DNA of 64,000 nt from Phenylobacterium sp. (GTDB taxonomy: Bacteria; Pseudomonadota; Alphaproteobacteria; Caulobacterales; Caulobacteraceae), in contig NZ_JAUXSP010000011.1 in NCBI RefSeq assembly GCF_030679875.1, positions 20,836-84,835 on the forward strand, written 5' to 3'. This document shows positions 10,352 to 18,446 of the stretch, piece after piece (the first letter of the stretch is position 1; each line of letters opens with the position of its first letter). The notes under the pieces are model-generated. The model was not told where the DNA came from. It saw nothing but the letters and a program-made list of their open reading frames with translations, and made no database searches. The translations under genes and the position numbers were made by a program.

Positions 10352-10975
10352 TCAGCCATCCGCCAGGGGCGGCATGGCCATGTCCTGGCCCCAGCGCTTC
10401 ACCCTCGACCAGGACAGGCCGAACAGATCCAGCGCCCGGCCTACCGACTGGTCGACCATTTCCTCCAGGCTGACGGGCTTGGCGTAGAAGGCCGGCAGGG
10501 GCGGGGCGATCACTGCGCCCATCTCGGCCAGCTTCACCATGGTCCGCAGGTGGCCCAGGTGCAGGGGGGTCTCCCGCACCATCAGCACCAGGGGGCGGCG
10601 CTCCTTCAGGGCGACGTCGGCGGCCCGGGTCATCAGGGAGGAGGTCACCCCGGTGGCGATTTCGCTCATCGTCCGCACCGAACAGGGCGCGATCAGCATG
10701 CCAAGCATCGGATAGGAGCCGGAGGCGATGGCCGCGCCCACGTCGCCGGGCCGGTAGGCCACATCGGCCATGGCCTGGACCTCGGTCAGGGACAGCTCGG
10801 TCTCCTGGGCCAGGGTCAGGGCCGCGGCCCGGCTCATGATCAGATGACTCTCCACGCCCAGGTCGCGACAGGCGGCCAGGGCGCGCAAGCCATAGGCCAC
10901 GCCGCTGGCCCCGGCGATCCCCACGGCCAGGCGAGACCGGGCGCCCTGAACGGCGGTTGGACCGATTTGCGACAT
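10352..10975 (-). CDS. ubiX: flavin prenyltransferase UbiX
   Basis: UbiX joins a dimethylallyl group to FMN, making the prenylated flavin cofactor needed by UbiD decarboxylases, for example in ubiquinone synthesis. The 207-residue protein shows the family's glycine-rich FMN site GIAGASGVAYG, then MLIAPCSVRTMSEIATG and the C-terminal LVLMVRETPLHLGHLR with the conserved RETP. Length is typical. The ATG at 10975 starts about 14 residues before the conserved beta strand. It leads a three-gene minus-strand run; no ubiD is present here. Confidence 0.95.
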   Translation of the reverse strand: MSQIGPTAVQGARSRLAVGIAGASGVAYGLRALAACRDLGVESHLIMSRAAALTLAQETELSLTEVQAMADVAYRPGDVGAAIASGSYPMLGMLIAPCSVRTMSEIATGVTSSLMTRAADVALKERRPLVLMVRETPLHLGHLRTMVKLAEMGAVIAPPLPAFYAKPVSLEEMVDQSVGRALDLFGLSWSRVKRWGQDMAMPPLADG

Positions 10976-11104
10976 ACCGTCTCACCCTGCGCCAAAAAAG
11001 CCGGCCCTAATCCGAACTCAACCCTGCGCAATCATATTTGATCTGACACCCCCGCGAAGGGGTGATCAGATGCCGTGTCGAAAAACCTTGAAGGAGGCGT
11101 ACCT

Positions 11105-11278
11105 ATGGCCGTTGAAGCCCGCATCCGTGAGCTTGGATCTCGCCATCAAACCCTGGACAAGGCGATCCAGGATGAAGTGCGAAGCCCCGCGGGAGACGAC
11201 CTTCGCCTACAGGAACTCAAGCGACGAAAGCTCAAGCTGAAGGAAGAGATGCAGACCTTGCAGCGCAAGGCCCATTGA
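11105..11278 (+). CDS. DUF465 (YdcH-like) small protein
   Basis: The 57-residue protein is a charged helical hairpin ending in LQELKRRKLKLKEEMQTL, the DUF465 signature, and resembles the one encoded at 9625-9840. I place the start at the ATG at 11105 because a full Shine-Dalgarno AAGGAGG lies at 11090-11096, eight bases upstream; the frame is open 30 bases further but without such a site. It is a single-gene unit closed by a strong terminator. The function is unknown; the strong ribosome site and terminator suggest high expression. Confidence 0.85.
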   Translation: MAVEARIRELGSRHQTLDKAIQDEVRSPAGDDLRLQELKRRKLKLKEEMQTLQRKAH

Positions 11279-11292
11279 TCCTCCAGAACGGA

Positions 11293-11325
11293 AAAAGGCC
11301 CGCGCATTGCGCGGGCCTTTTGCAT
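11293..11325. terminator. bidirectional rho-independent terminator
   Basis: A 13-bp perfect stem pairs AAAAGGCCCGCGC (11293-11305) with GCGCGGGCCTTTT (11309-11321) around loop ATT. A-rich and T-rich flanks on both sides serve the plus-strand DUF465 gene and the minus-strand DUF1013 gene, which converge here. Confidence 0.9.
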
Positions 11326-11349
11326 TTTCGAGGGTCGGGCGGACCGAAA

Positions 11350-11976
11350 TCAGTCCCGCTCAACCTCTTCAGGGACCGCGCCGGTCTCTGAGGCCGGACG
11401 AAGGGAGGGGCCGTCGGGATCAACGATGCCGGCCTTGGCGTCGTCCTTGGCCTTCTTGTCGGCGGCTTTGCGCACCACGGCGTCCAGCTCCATCTGAGTC
11501 GACAGGCCGAGCGTCACCGGGTCCACAGGCTTGATATTGGCCGAGTTCCAGTGGGTGCGATTACGGATCTGGTCGATGGTCGCCTTGGTGGTGCCCAGGA
11601 TGCGGGAGATTTGCGCGTCCGGCACCTCGGGGTGGTTTCGCAGGAACCAGGCGATGGCGTCGGGGCGGTCCTGCCGACGGGACACCGGGGTGTAGCGCGG
11701 CGCCTTCTTGGTCGGCTTGAGCAGCTCGGCGTGGCGGCTCTTCTGAGCCTTCATCCGATAGGCCCCGTTGGCCTGGGCGGCGTCCAGCTCTTCGCGGGAC
11801 AGCTGGCCGTTGCCGATCGGGTCGGCGCCGCGAATGTCGCGCGCCACTTCGCCATCGGCGATGCCGCGCACCTCAAGGGGGTGCAGGCCGCAGAAGTCCG
11901 CGATCTGGTCAAAGGTCAGAGAGGTGTTGTCGACCAGCCAGACGGCGGTCGCCTTGGGCATCAAAATGTCGGTCAT
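11350..11976 (-). CDS. DUF1013 family regulator (TrcR-type)
   Basis: The 208-residue protein starts MPKATAVWLVDNTSLTFDQI and carries an N-terminal helix-turn-helix-like part (IADFCGLHPLEVRGIAD) and a second one in the middle (ISRILGTTKATIDQIRNRTH), the layout of DUF1013. This alphaproteobacterial family is annotated in databases as a cell-cycle transcriptional regulator called TrcR; I rely on memory for that name. The ATG at 11976 matches the conserved start. In its leader lies a GC-rich hairpin (11999-12020, loop TTTC). The C-terminal tail is Lys/Ala/Glu-rich and looks disordered. Confidence 0.8.
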   Translation of the reverse strand: MTDILMPKATAVWLVDNTSLTFDQIADFCGLHPLEVRGIADGEVARDIRGADPIGNGQLSREELDAAQANGAYRMKAQKSRHAELLKPTKKAPRYTPVSRRQDRPDAIAWFLRNHPEVPDAQISRILGTTKATIDQIRNRTHWNSANIKPVDPVTLGLSTQMELDAVVRKAADKKAKDDAKAGIVDPDGPSLRPASETGAVPEEVERD

Positions 11977-12107
11977 GGCCGTACTCCAGAAACGACGGCG
12001 CCCGGCCTTTCGGCCGGGCGGTTGTCAATATTCCGTATAGGCCCGTTCCACGGGAAAGCAAATGCCCGCCCGGGGCCTTTCCCGAGAGCGTGATGACCCA
12101 GACGTCC

Positions 12108-12869
12108 TCAGGCGCTGGCTGCGGGCGCCAGCGGGGCGGGGGCCGGGGCGCCGACGGGACGGCCGATCCAGATCTGGCCGCTCCTGGCGACGACGTCTCC
12201 GTCGGCGTCATAGAGGGCGACGCCGGCGAAGAACTTCCGGCCTTCAGACTCTCCTGCCGAGGCGACAATCACATAGGTCTCTCCGGCCTTGGGCGCCTTG
12301 AGCACCTCTCCGGACATCGTGCCCAGGAGGCCGACGGGCGATCCGGTCTTGATCCACCAGGCCATGGAGCCCGAGCAGTCGAGGGCGCCCCAGGTGATTT
12401 CGTCGGGCATGGTCCCGTCGGCCGCGGCGAAATTGGCGTGCGGAACCCACAGGCCAGCGCAGACGCCCGCTTCGGCGCCGGGAACCTGACCGACATGAAC
12501 CCCCAGGCCTTCGCCGGCCTCGCGCTCGATGCAGCAGGAAAAGCAGCCCCGGTGCAGGGAGCGGGTGGCGAAGGGCGAGGCCGCCGCCGCCGCCCGGGCC
12601 ACTCCAACGCCGGGCGAGGGGGGCGGGGGCGGAATCTGATCGTCGCGGGCCGGCTTGGCCACGCCCAGGACCTGACCCTCGGCGCCGAGGGCCGAGACCG
12701 CGCCATCCTCACCCGTGACCAGCTCCACCGGGGTGTCGAGGGGCACGCCGGCCCGCAGCATGGCGCTGCCCTTGCCGCCGACGGCCTTGGCCAGCAGGCC
12801 GCAGATATAGCCGCCATTGGCGGTGACGGGGGGGCCGCGGAACTGCCGCGGAACGACGATCTGGGTCAT
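12108..12869 (-). CDS. hotdog-fold thioesterase-like protein
   Basis: The 253-residue protein looks like a double hotdog-fold protein of the acyl-CoA thioesterase superfamily: an N-terminal GGYICGLLAKAV helix as in PaaI/TesB-like folds, and a C-terminal half with WGALDCSGSMAWW, LGTMSGEVLKAPKAGE and GVALYDADGDVVARSGQIW, which reads as the strands of a second hotdog domain. A central Cys-rich CFSCCIERE segment is unusual. No substrate can be assigned. I use the ATG at 12869 because the conserved region starts about ten residues later; the frame stays open 36 bases further upstream. Confidence 0.55.
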   Translation of the reverse strand: MTQIVVPRQFRGPPVTANGGYICGLLAKAVGGKGSAMLRAGVPLDTPVELVTGEDGAVSALGAEGQVLGVAKPARDDQIPPPPPSPGVGVARAAAAASPFATRSLHRGCFSCCIEREAGEGLGVHVGQVPGAEAGVCAGLWVPHANFAAADGTMPDEITWGALDCSGSMAWWIKTGSPVGLLGTMSGEVLKAPKAGETYVIVASAGESEGRKFFAGVALYDADGDVVARSGQIWIGRPVGAPAPAPLAPAASA

Positions 12870-13092
12870 GGGGTGCACTCGGGAAATGGAACAGCTTGAA
12901 ATCAACGGTCGGACGGCGGCGCCGTCGCGTGAGCGGGTTGGTCTGGCCAGCGTGAAAATCCGCGCCGGTGGGGCCTAGATTGGCGGAAAACCGGGGGCCT
13001 TGGCAATTCACAGCTGCGCCGGAGGCGGCGGCGCATCCAAATCCCCAGTGGCGGCGTTTGACGGCGAACACGCCAGACAACGGGAGACACCC

Positions 13093-13629
13093 ATGGCCAA
13101 GATTGACGCCATCAAGCTGCTGAAGGACGACCACCGGGAGGTGGAGGACCTGTTCGAACAGTTCGAAAAGGCCACAGCCAAGGACCGCAAGGCTAAGATC
13201 GTCGCGAAGATCTGCACCGAGCTGACCGTGCACAGCCTGATAGAGGAAGAGATCTTCTACCCCACCTTCCGGGGCAAGATTGAAGACGACATCCTGGACG
13301 AGGGATATGTGGAGCACGACGGCGCCAAGGTGCTGATCGCCGAACTGATGGCCGGCTCCCCCGACGACCCCTTCTATGACGCCAAGGTTTCGGTGCTGTC
13401 CGAAGAGATCGAGCACCACGTCAAGGAGGAGGAGCGCCCGTCTGAGGGCATGTTCGCCCAGTGCCGGCGCACCGATGTCGACCTGGTGGACCTGGCCGAG
13501 CGGATGCAGGCCCGCAAGGACGAGCTGATGGCCATGATCAAGGCCAATGGCCTGCCCGCGCCGGAAACCCGGTCCTTCAAGGGCGCCAAGCTGGTCTATG
13601 GCGAACCCCCAGCCACCCCGATCGCCTAA
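13093..13629 (+). CDS. hemerythrin-domain protein
   Basis: The 178-residue four-helix protein shows the iron ligands of the hemerythrin/HHE family: H in LLKDDHREVEDLFEQF, H and E in VHSLIEEEIFYP, H in VEHDGAKVL and HH in EIEHHVKEEE. Such cytoplasmic proteins bind a di-iron centre and are proposed to sense or buffer oxygen, nitric oxide or iron. The ATG at 13093 follows GGGAGA at 13082-13087; the frame is open upstream but without a ribosome site. It is divergent from the hotdog-fold gene and converges on ribB. Confidence 0.9.
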   Translation: MAKIDAIKLLKDDHREVEDLFEQFEKATAKDRKAKIVAKICTELTVHSLIEEEIFYPTFRGKIEDDILDEGYVEHDGAKVLIAELMAGSPDDPFYDAKVSVLSEEIEHHVKEEERPSEGMFAQCRRTDVDLVDLAERMQARKDELMAMIKANGLPAPETRSFKGAKLVYGEPPATPIA

Positions 13630-13653
13630 GGCCAGGTCGCCCTGGTCAGGCCG

Positions 13654-14781
13654 TCAGCCCAGCGGCTGGCGGCCGACGATCTTCAGGCCATAGCCGGCTG
13701 AGCCCGGCAGCACGGTGTCGGCGTTGCTGAGCAGCACCAGGTCGCGCACGCCCAGGTCCAGGAGGATCTGAGCGCCCACCCCATAGTCCCGCAGGATATT
13801 GGCCGGGGCGGCGAGGGCGCCATCCTGACCATAGCGTTCTGAAAGCCAGGCGGGATTGGAGTCGCGGATGAAGACCGCGACGCCGGCGCCATCGTGCTCC
13901 GCCAGGGCCTTCAGCGCCCGGGGGACGTGGTCGCGCCGCGGCCCCGCGGCGCCCAGCAGGTCGGCGGCGAAATCGACCCTGTGCATGCGCACCAGGGTCG
14001 GCTTGTCCTGGGCGCCGCGGCCGCGGGTGAGCGCCACGTGCTCGGTGTGGTCGAGGATGTTGCGATAGATCACCATCCGGAAGGCGCCATAGGCGCTCTC
14101 GAAGGGGGTCTCCAGCACCCGCTCCACCTGACGCTCGGTGCGGCGGCGGTAGGCGATCAGGTCGGCGATGGTCCCGATCTTCAGCCCATGCAGGCGGGCG
14201 AAATCGATCAGGTCGGGCAGGCGGGCCATGGTCCCGTCATCGCGCATGATCTCGCAGATGACGCCGGCCGGGTTGAGGCCCGCCAGGCGGGAGATGTCGA
14301 CAGCGGCCTCGGTGTGGCCGGCGCGGACCAGCACGCCGCCGGGCCGGGCCACCAGAGGAAAGACGTGGCCGGGCGAGACGATGTCGTCAGGGCCCTTGGT
14401 GGGGTCCACCGCCACGGCGATGGTGTGGGCCCGGTCATGGGCGGAGATGCCGGTGGTCACCCCTTCCCGGGCCTCCACCGAAACCGTGAACGCCGTGCCG
14501 TGACCAGACCCGTTGTCGGCGGTCATCGGCGGCAGGCGCAGGGTCCGGGCCCGCTCGGCGGTGATGGACAGGCAGATCAGCCCCCGGGCGTATCGGGCCA
14601 TGAAGTTGATCTGGGCCGGCGTGGCGAACTGGGCGGGGATGATCACATCCCCCTCATTCTCCCGGTCTTCGGCGTCCACGAGGATGTAGGGTCGGCCATT
14701 GCGGGCCTCCTCGATAATCTCCTCGATAGGGCTGACCGCCCGCTCAGCGGCGGCGGCTTGGGTGTCCGGAGTCGTGGTCAT
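13654..14781 (-). CDS. ribB: 3,4-dihydroxy-2-butanone-4-phosphate synthase with degenerate GTP cyclohydrolase II half
   Basis: The N-terminal half (about residues 15-215) is an intact RibB domain that makes the four-carbon riboflavin precursor from ribulose 5-phosphate: [42 protein letters not shown] and [12 protein letters not shown] are all present. The C-terminal half aligns with GTP cyclohydrolase II (RibA) over [22 protein letters not shown] and [12 protein letters not shown], but the three zinc cysteines and the RQEGRGIGL segment of active RibA are missing. This matches the hybrid RibBX type known in proteobacteria, so a separate RibA is expected elsewhere. The start is the ATG at 14781; an upstream in-frame start at 14820 is less likely. 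No FMN riboswitch is seen in the 70-base leader. Confidence 0.92.
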   Translation of the reverse strand: MTTTPDTQAAAAERAVSPIEEIIEEARNGRPYILVDAEDRENEGDVIIPAQFATPAQINFMARYARGLICLSITAERARTLRLPPMTADNGSGHGTAFTVSVEAREGVTTGISAHDRAHTIAVAVDPTKGPDDIVSPGHVFPLVARPGGVLVRAGHTEAAVDISRLAGLNPAGVICEIMRDDGTMARLPDLIDFARLHGLKIGTIADLIAYRRRTERQVERVLETPFESAYGAFRMVIYRNILDHTEHVALTRGRGAQDKPTLVRMHRVDFAADLLGAAGPRRDHVPRALKALAEHDGAGVAVFIRDSNPAWLSERYGQDGALAAPANILRDYGVGAQILLDLGVRDLVLLSNADTVLPGSAGYGLKIVGRQPLG

Positions 14782-14851
14782 ATGCGCTCTCGTCGGCCGA
14801 TCAGGGCCTCTGCTGGCCATTTAGGCGCCCTGGGGCCCCCCTCCAAGGTGT

Positions 14852-16609
14852 TCAGACCTCGACTTCGGCCGCAAAGGCGGCTTTCAGCTCGGGCTTGAGG
14901 ATCTTGCCATTGGCGTTGCGCGGCAAGGTCTCGGGCCAGAAGGCGACCTTCACCGGGACCTTGAAGCTGGCCAGGCGGGCTCGGACAAAGGCGCGCAGCT
15001 CGTCCTCGGTGGCCTGGCCGCCGGGCTTCAGATGGACCACGGCGGCGGGCTCTTCGCCCAGTGTCCGGTGGGGCAGGCCGATGAGCGCGGCGTCCATCAC
15101 ATCGGGATGGTCGTAGAGAACATTCTCGACCTCCACGCAGTAGATATTCTCGCCGCCGCGGATCAGCATGTCCTTGGCCCGGTCGACGATGAAGCAGAAT
15201 CCCTCCTCGTCCAGGCGGGCCAGATCACCGGTGCGCACCCAGCCGTCCACGAAGGTCTCGGCGGTCGCCTCGGGGCGGTTCCAGTAGCCTTTGACGATGT
15301 TGGGGCCCTTGGCCCACAGCTCGCCCACCCGGCCCACAGGCAGCTCGGTGACCCCGTCGGCGGGATCGACGATCTTCAGCTCGCAGGGCGGCGGGGCCAC
15401 GCCGCAGGAGTCGGGGCGGTGCTCATAGTCGCGGCCGATATTGGTGGTGCAGGTGGCCGAGGTTTCGGTCATGCCCCAGCCATTGGATGGGGCCGAGCCT
15501 GGGAAGGTCTCGACGATCTTTCGCACCAGGTCCGGCGCCGAGGGCGCGCCGCCATAGGCCACGGTGGTGAGCGAGGACAGGTCGAAGTCCTTGCGGGCCG
15601 GATGCTCGATCAGCTGCCAGGCGATGGTCGGAACGCCGCCGGTGTTGGTGACGCGCTCGCGCTCGATCAGGCCCATGGCCTCCACCGGCTCCCACTTGCG
15701 CATCAGGACGAGCTTGGAGCCCGAATTGATGGCTGGCGACAGGGTCGCGTTGCAGCCGGTGACATGGAACAGGGGGACCACCAGCAGATAGGCCCGCTGG
15801 GGCAGCTTGTGCGGATCCTGCTCGGGGATCGGCTCGCCTCGGCGCAGGAAGCCCCGGGCGCCGGCGCAGGCGCTGGCCAGGATGTTGGCCGTCAGGTTGC
15901 GATGGGTCCCCAGGGCGCCCTTGGGTTTTCCGGTGGTGCCGGAGGTGTAGAAGATCGTCGCGGCGTCGTCGGGCCCCAGGGCCACCTCCGGCAGCGGCCG
16001 GTCGGCGAGGGTCCCCCAGCTGTTCACCGGCCCGATCACGTCCTCCAGCCTGGCCAGGCGCGGATCGGCGGGCAGGGCCCCGGCCCGGGTGACATAGATG
16101 CGAGCCAGGTCGGGACAGGCGTCCAGGTGTTCAAGGATGCGGTCTAGCCGCTCGTCATCCACCAGGGCGACCTTGGCGCCGGAATCGGCCAGGCCGAACT
16201 CCAGCTCGGCGCCCGTCCACCAGGCGTTCAGCGGGGTGACGATGGCCCCGACAAGGGCGCCGGCGAAAAACACCACCGGCCATTCAGGCAGGTTACGCAT
16301 GACCAGCGCCACCCGGTCGCCGGGCTTCACCCCGTCGGCCTGCAGCTGGTGTGCGAGGGTGATGACCGCCCGGGTGAAGGCCTCGAAGGTGGCGCGCTCG
16401 TCCTCATGGACCAGGAACTCGCGATCGCCAAAGGCCCGGCCGTTCAGCAGCACGTCGCGCAAGGTGGGCGGGGCGTTCTTCCAGACCTTGGTCGGAATCC
16501 CGTCGATCACCGCCTCGGAAAGCTCGAAGCGTTCGCCGGGCGCCGTCAGCCGGGCGTGGGCCTCGTCGATCGACATGACGGGCCAGGGTTTGGCGGCGGT
16601 CTCGGTCAT
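14852..16609 (-). CDS. acyl-CoA synthetase (AMP-binding)
   Basis: The 585-residue protein is an ANL-superfamily adenylating enzyme that activates a fatty or related acid to its CoA ester. Motifs are in order: YTSGTTGKPKGALGTHRN (P-loop like), NGWGMTETSATCT (A5), WVRTGDLARLDEEGF (A7) and the C-terminal lysine in LPRNANGKILKPEL (A10). Substrate specificity cannot be read from sequence. It is followed on the same strand by nothing closer than ribB (70 bases) and preceded by an acyl-CoA dehydrogenase, so the two probably act in the same catabolic route. The 246-base spacer between them holds an intergenic palindrome. Confidence 0.92.
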   Translation of the reverse strand: MTETAAKPWPVMSIDEAHARLTAPGERFELSEAVIDGIPTKVWKNAPPTLRDVLLNGRAFGDREFLVHEDERATFEAFTRAVITLAHQLQADGVKPGDRVALVMRNLPEWPVVFFAGALVGAIVTPLNAWWTGAELEFGLADSGAKVALVDDERLDRILEHLDACPDLARIYVTRAGALPADPRLARLEDVIGPVNSWGTLADRPLPEVALGPDDAATIFYTSGTTGKPKGALGTHRNLTANILASACAGARGFLRRGEPIPEQDPHKLPQRAYLLVVPLFHVTGCNATLSPAINSGSKLVLMRKWEPVEAMGLIERERVTNTGGVPTIAWQLIEHPARKDFDLSSLTTVAYGGAPSAPDLVRKIVETFPGSAPSNGWGMTETSATCTTNIGRDYEHRPDSCGVAPPPCELKIVDPADGVTELPVGRVGELWAKGPNIVKGYWNRPEATAETFVDGWVRTGDLARLDEEGFCFIVDRAKDMLIRGGENIYCVEVENVLYDHPDVMDAALIGLPHRTLGEEPAAVVHLKPGGQATEDELRAFVRARLASFKVPVKVAFWPETLPRNANGKILKPELKAAFAAEVEV

Positions 16610-16743
16610 GGGGGTCCTGGTGTCCTCGGGGGCTTGGCCGTCTTGTCGCGACCTCTGCGCTCAGAAAGCCGAGCCGCGGGCGCGAGGCAAGTCCGCGCTG
16701 CTGACGCGTAGCGAACCGGAAGGCTCAAGCCTACCCCCTCCAC

Positions 16744-16830
16744 CGTCATCCTGGGCCTTGCGCCCAGGATCCCTCTCGAGGCTTGCGCCGGCCGCCGAGA
16801 GGGATGCTCGGCACACGGCCGAGCATGACG
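16744..16830. repeat. intergenic palindromic repeat (copy 2)
   Basis: A composite inverted repeat begins CGTCATCCTGGGC, has an inner hairpin with GCCCAGGAT, and ends CGAGCATGACG. It lies between the acyl-CoA synthetase and acyl-CoA dehydrogenase genes and shares its left arm nearly base for base with the copies at 46.3 and 63.9 kb. Confidence 0.75.
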
Positions 16831-16855
16831 AAATTTGGGAGCGACGCGCGACCCA

Positions 16856-18190
16856 TCAGGCCGGGGCGTTTTCCCGTTCGGCCTTCAGCTTGGCGTAGCC
16901 TTCCTTCAGCTCGCCCAGCTCCTTGGCGTACTTCTCCTTGGCTTCCTCCTGCAGGCGCGGGATGTGATAGCTGGGGAAGAGGTCGTTCTCTGGCCGGTAG
17001 TCCTTCAGGATCTGCTTGGCGAGCGTCACCTTGTGCACCTCGGTGGGACCATCGGCGATGCCCATGACCAGCGAGCTGGTCACCATCCGCATGAAGGGCA
17101 TTTCGTTGGAGACGCCGAGCGCCCCGTGCAGGTGGGCGGCCTTGGTGGCCACGTCGTTATAGACCTTGGGCATGGCCACCTTGATGGCGGCGATGTCCTT
17201 GCGGACCTTGTTGTAGTCCTTGTGCTTGTCGATCAGCCAGGCGGTGCGCAGGACCAGCAGGCGGAACTGCTCGACCGCGATCCAGGAGTCGGCGATCTGT
17301 TCCTGCACCATCTGCAGGTCCGACAGGCGGCCGTCCCGGGTGGTGCGCGACACCGCCCGCTGGCACATCAGGTCCAGGGCGTGGCGGCAGGCGCCGACCG
17401 TGCGCATGGCGTGGTGGACCCGACCGCCGCCCAGGCGGACCTGGGCGATGACAAAGGCCGCGCCGCGATCGCCCAGCAGGGCCTCAGGCCCCACGCGGAC
17501 GTCATTGTAGCGGATATAGCCCTCGGTGCCGCCGCCGATCTCGCCGCCGCCGCCGACCGCGACATTACGGATGATCTCGACGCCAGGGGTGTCGGTGGGC
17601 ACCAGGAAGATGGAGGTGCGCCGGTAGGGGTCCTTGGCGTCCGGATCGGTGATCGCATAGACCACCAGCAGCTTGGAATAGCGGGCGTTGGTGGAGAACC
17701 ACTTCTCCCCGTTGATGATCCAGTCCTTGCCGTCCTGCACCGCGCGGGTGGTGAAGGTCAGCGGGTCAGAGCCGCCGGTGGGCTCGGACATGGAGAAGGC
17801 CGAGCGAATCTCGCCGTTCAGCAGCGGCCACAGCCAGCGCTCCTTCTGGGCGTCGGTGCCGTAGTGGGCGATGATTTCGGCGTTGCCGGTGTCGGGCGCC
17901 TGGCAGCCGAAGATGGTGGGGGCCAGGGAATTGCGGCCCAGCTTTTCGTTCATCAGGCCGAGCTTGAGCTGGCCATAGCCCTGGCCGCCGAGCTCGGGGC
18001 CGAGGTGGCAGGCCCACAGGCCCTGGTCCTTCACCTGCTGCTGCAGCGGCTTGATGAACGTCTCGCGGCCCAGCGGGCCATGGGCGGCCATGCCCAGGTG
18101 GCTGAGAGGTTCGACCTCCTCGCGCATGAAGTCCTCGATCCAGTCGAGCTTCTTCTGGAATTCGGGATCGGTTTCAAAGTCCCAGGCCAT
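16856..18190 (-). CDS. acyl-CoA dehydrogenase
   Basis: The 444-residue FAD enzyme introduces a double bond in acyl-CoA during beta-oxidation. FAD/substrate motifs are present: FSMSEPTGGSDP, the GEKWFSTNARYS strand, HLHGALGVSNE, and the C-terminal GPTEVHKVTLAKQIL, typical of the ACAD10/11-like branch. I use the ATG at 18190 because the minus strand has AAGGAGGA at about 18195-18202, five bases before it; a start 33 bases upstream lacks one. An inverted repeat lies about 47 bases upstream of the start codon and may be an operator. Confidence 0.92.
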   Translation of the reverse strand: MAWDFETDPEFQKKLDWIEDFMREEVEPLSHLGMAAHGPLGRETFIKPLQQQVKDQGLWACHLGPELGGQGYGQLKLGLMNEKLGRNSLAPTIFGCQAPDTGNAEIIAHYGTDAQKERWLWPLLNGEIRSAFSMSEPTGGSDPLTFTTRAVQDGKDWIINGEKWFSTNARYSKLLVVYAITDPDAKDPYRRTSIFLVPTDTPGVEIIRNVAVGGGGEIGGGTEGYIRYNDVRVGPEALLGDRGAAFVIAQVRLGGGRVHHAMRTVGACRHALDLMCQRAVSRTTRDGRLSDLQMVQEQIADSWIAVEQFRLLVLRTAWLIDKHKDYNKVRKDIAAIKVAMPKVYNDVATKAAHLHGALGVSNEMPFMRMVTSSLVMGIADGPTEVHKVTLAKQILKDYRPENDLFPSYHIPRLQEEAKEKYAKELGELKEGYAKLKAERENAPA

Positions 18191-18236
18191 GTCGTCCTCC
18201 TTGGCGCCCGACTGACCGGGCAATTCGTAGATGCGG

Positions 18237-18259
18237 TATGTTTCGGGGCGCCGAACATA
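18237..18259. promoter_or_regulatory. inverted repeat upstream of acyl-CoA dehydrogenase, possible operator
   Basis: TATGTT (18237-18242) and AACATA (18254-18259) are perfect inverted arms separated by 11 bases, with further CGG/CCG symmetry inside. It sits upstream of the acyl-CoA dehydrogenase start next to AT-rich sequence with TAGTATGTT on the minus strand, where a promoter could be. A TetR-type regulator site is a reasonable guess. Confidence 0.4.
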
Positions 18260-18446
18260 CTAGATATTCGAATTATGGCGGCCGGCTGCGGTCGCCTCCC
18301 GACATTATCAGGCGAGCAGGGGCGCGACGCAACTGGGGGCGACAAGATCGAATAACCTATTGATTTTCTGCGACTTTATGAGGAGCGAAAGCCGAAACCG
18401 ACCTAATCCTACCCACGGCGCCCTTGCGCCATACGCCGCAGATCCC

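Noticed and set aside
14782..14851. FMN riboswitch upstream of ribB
   Set aside because: The leader is too short for the six-stem FMN element and shows none of its conserved loops.
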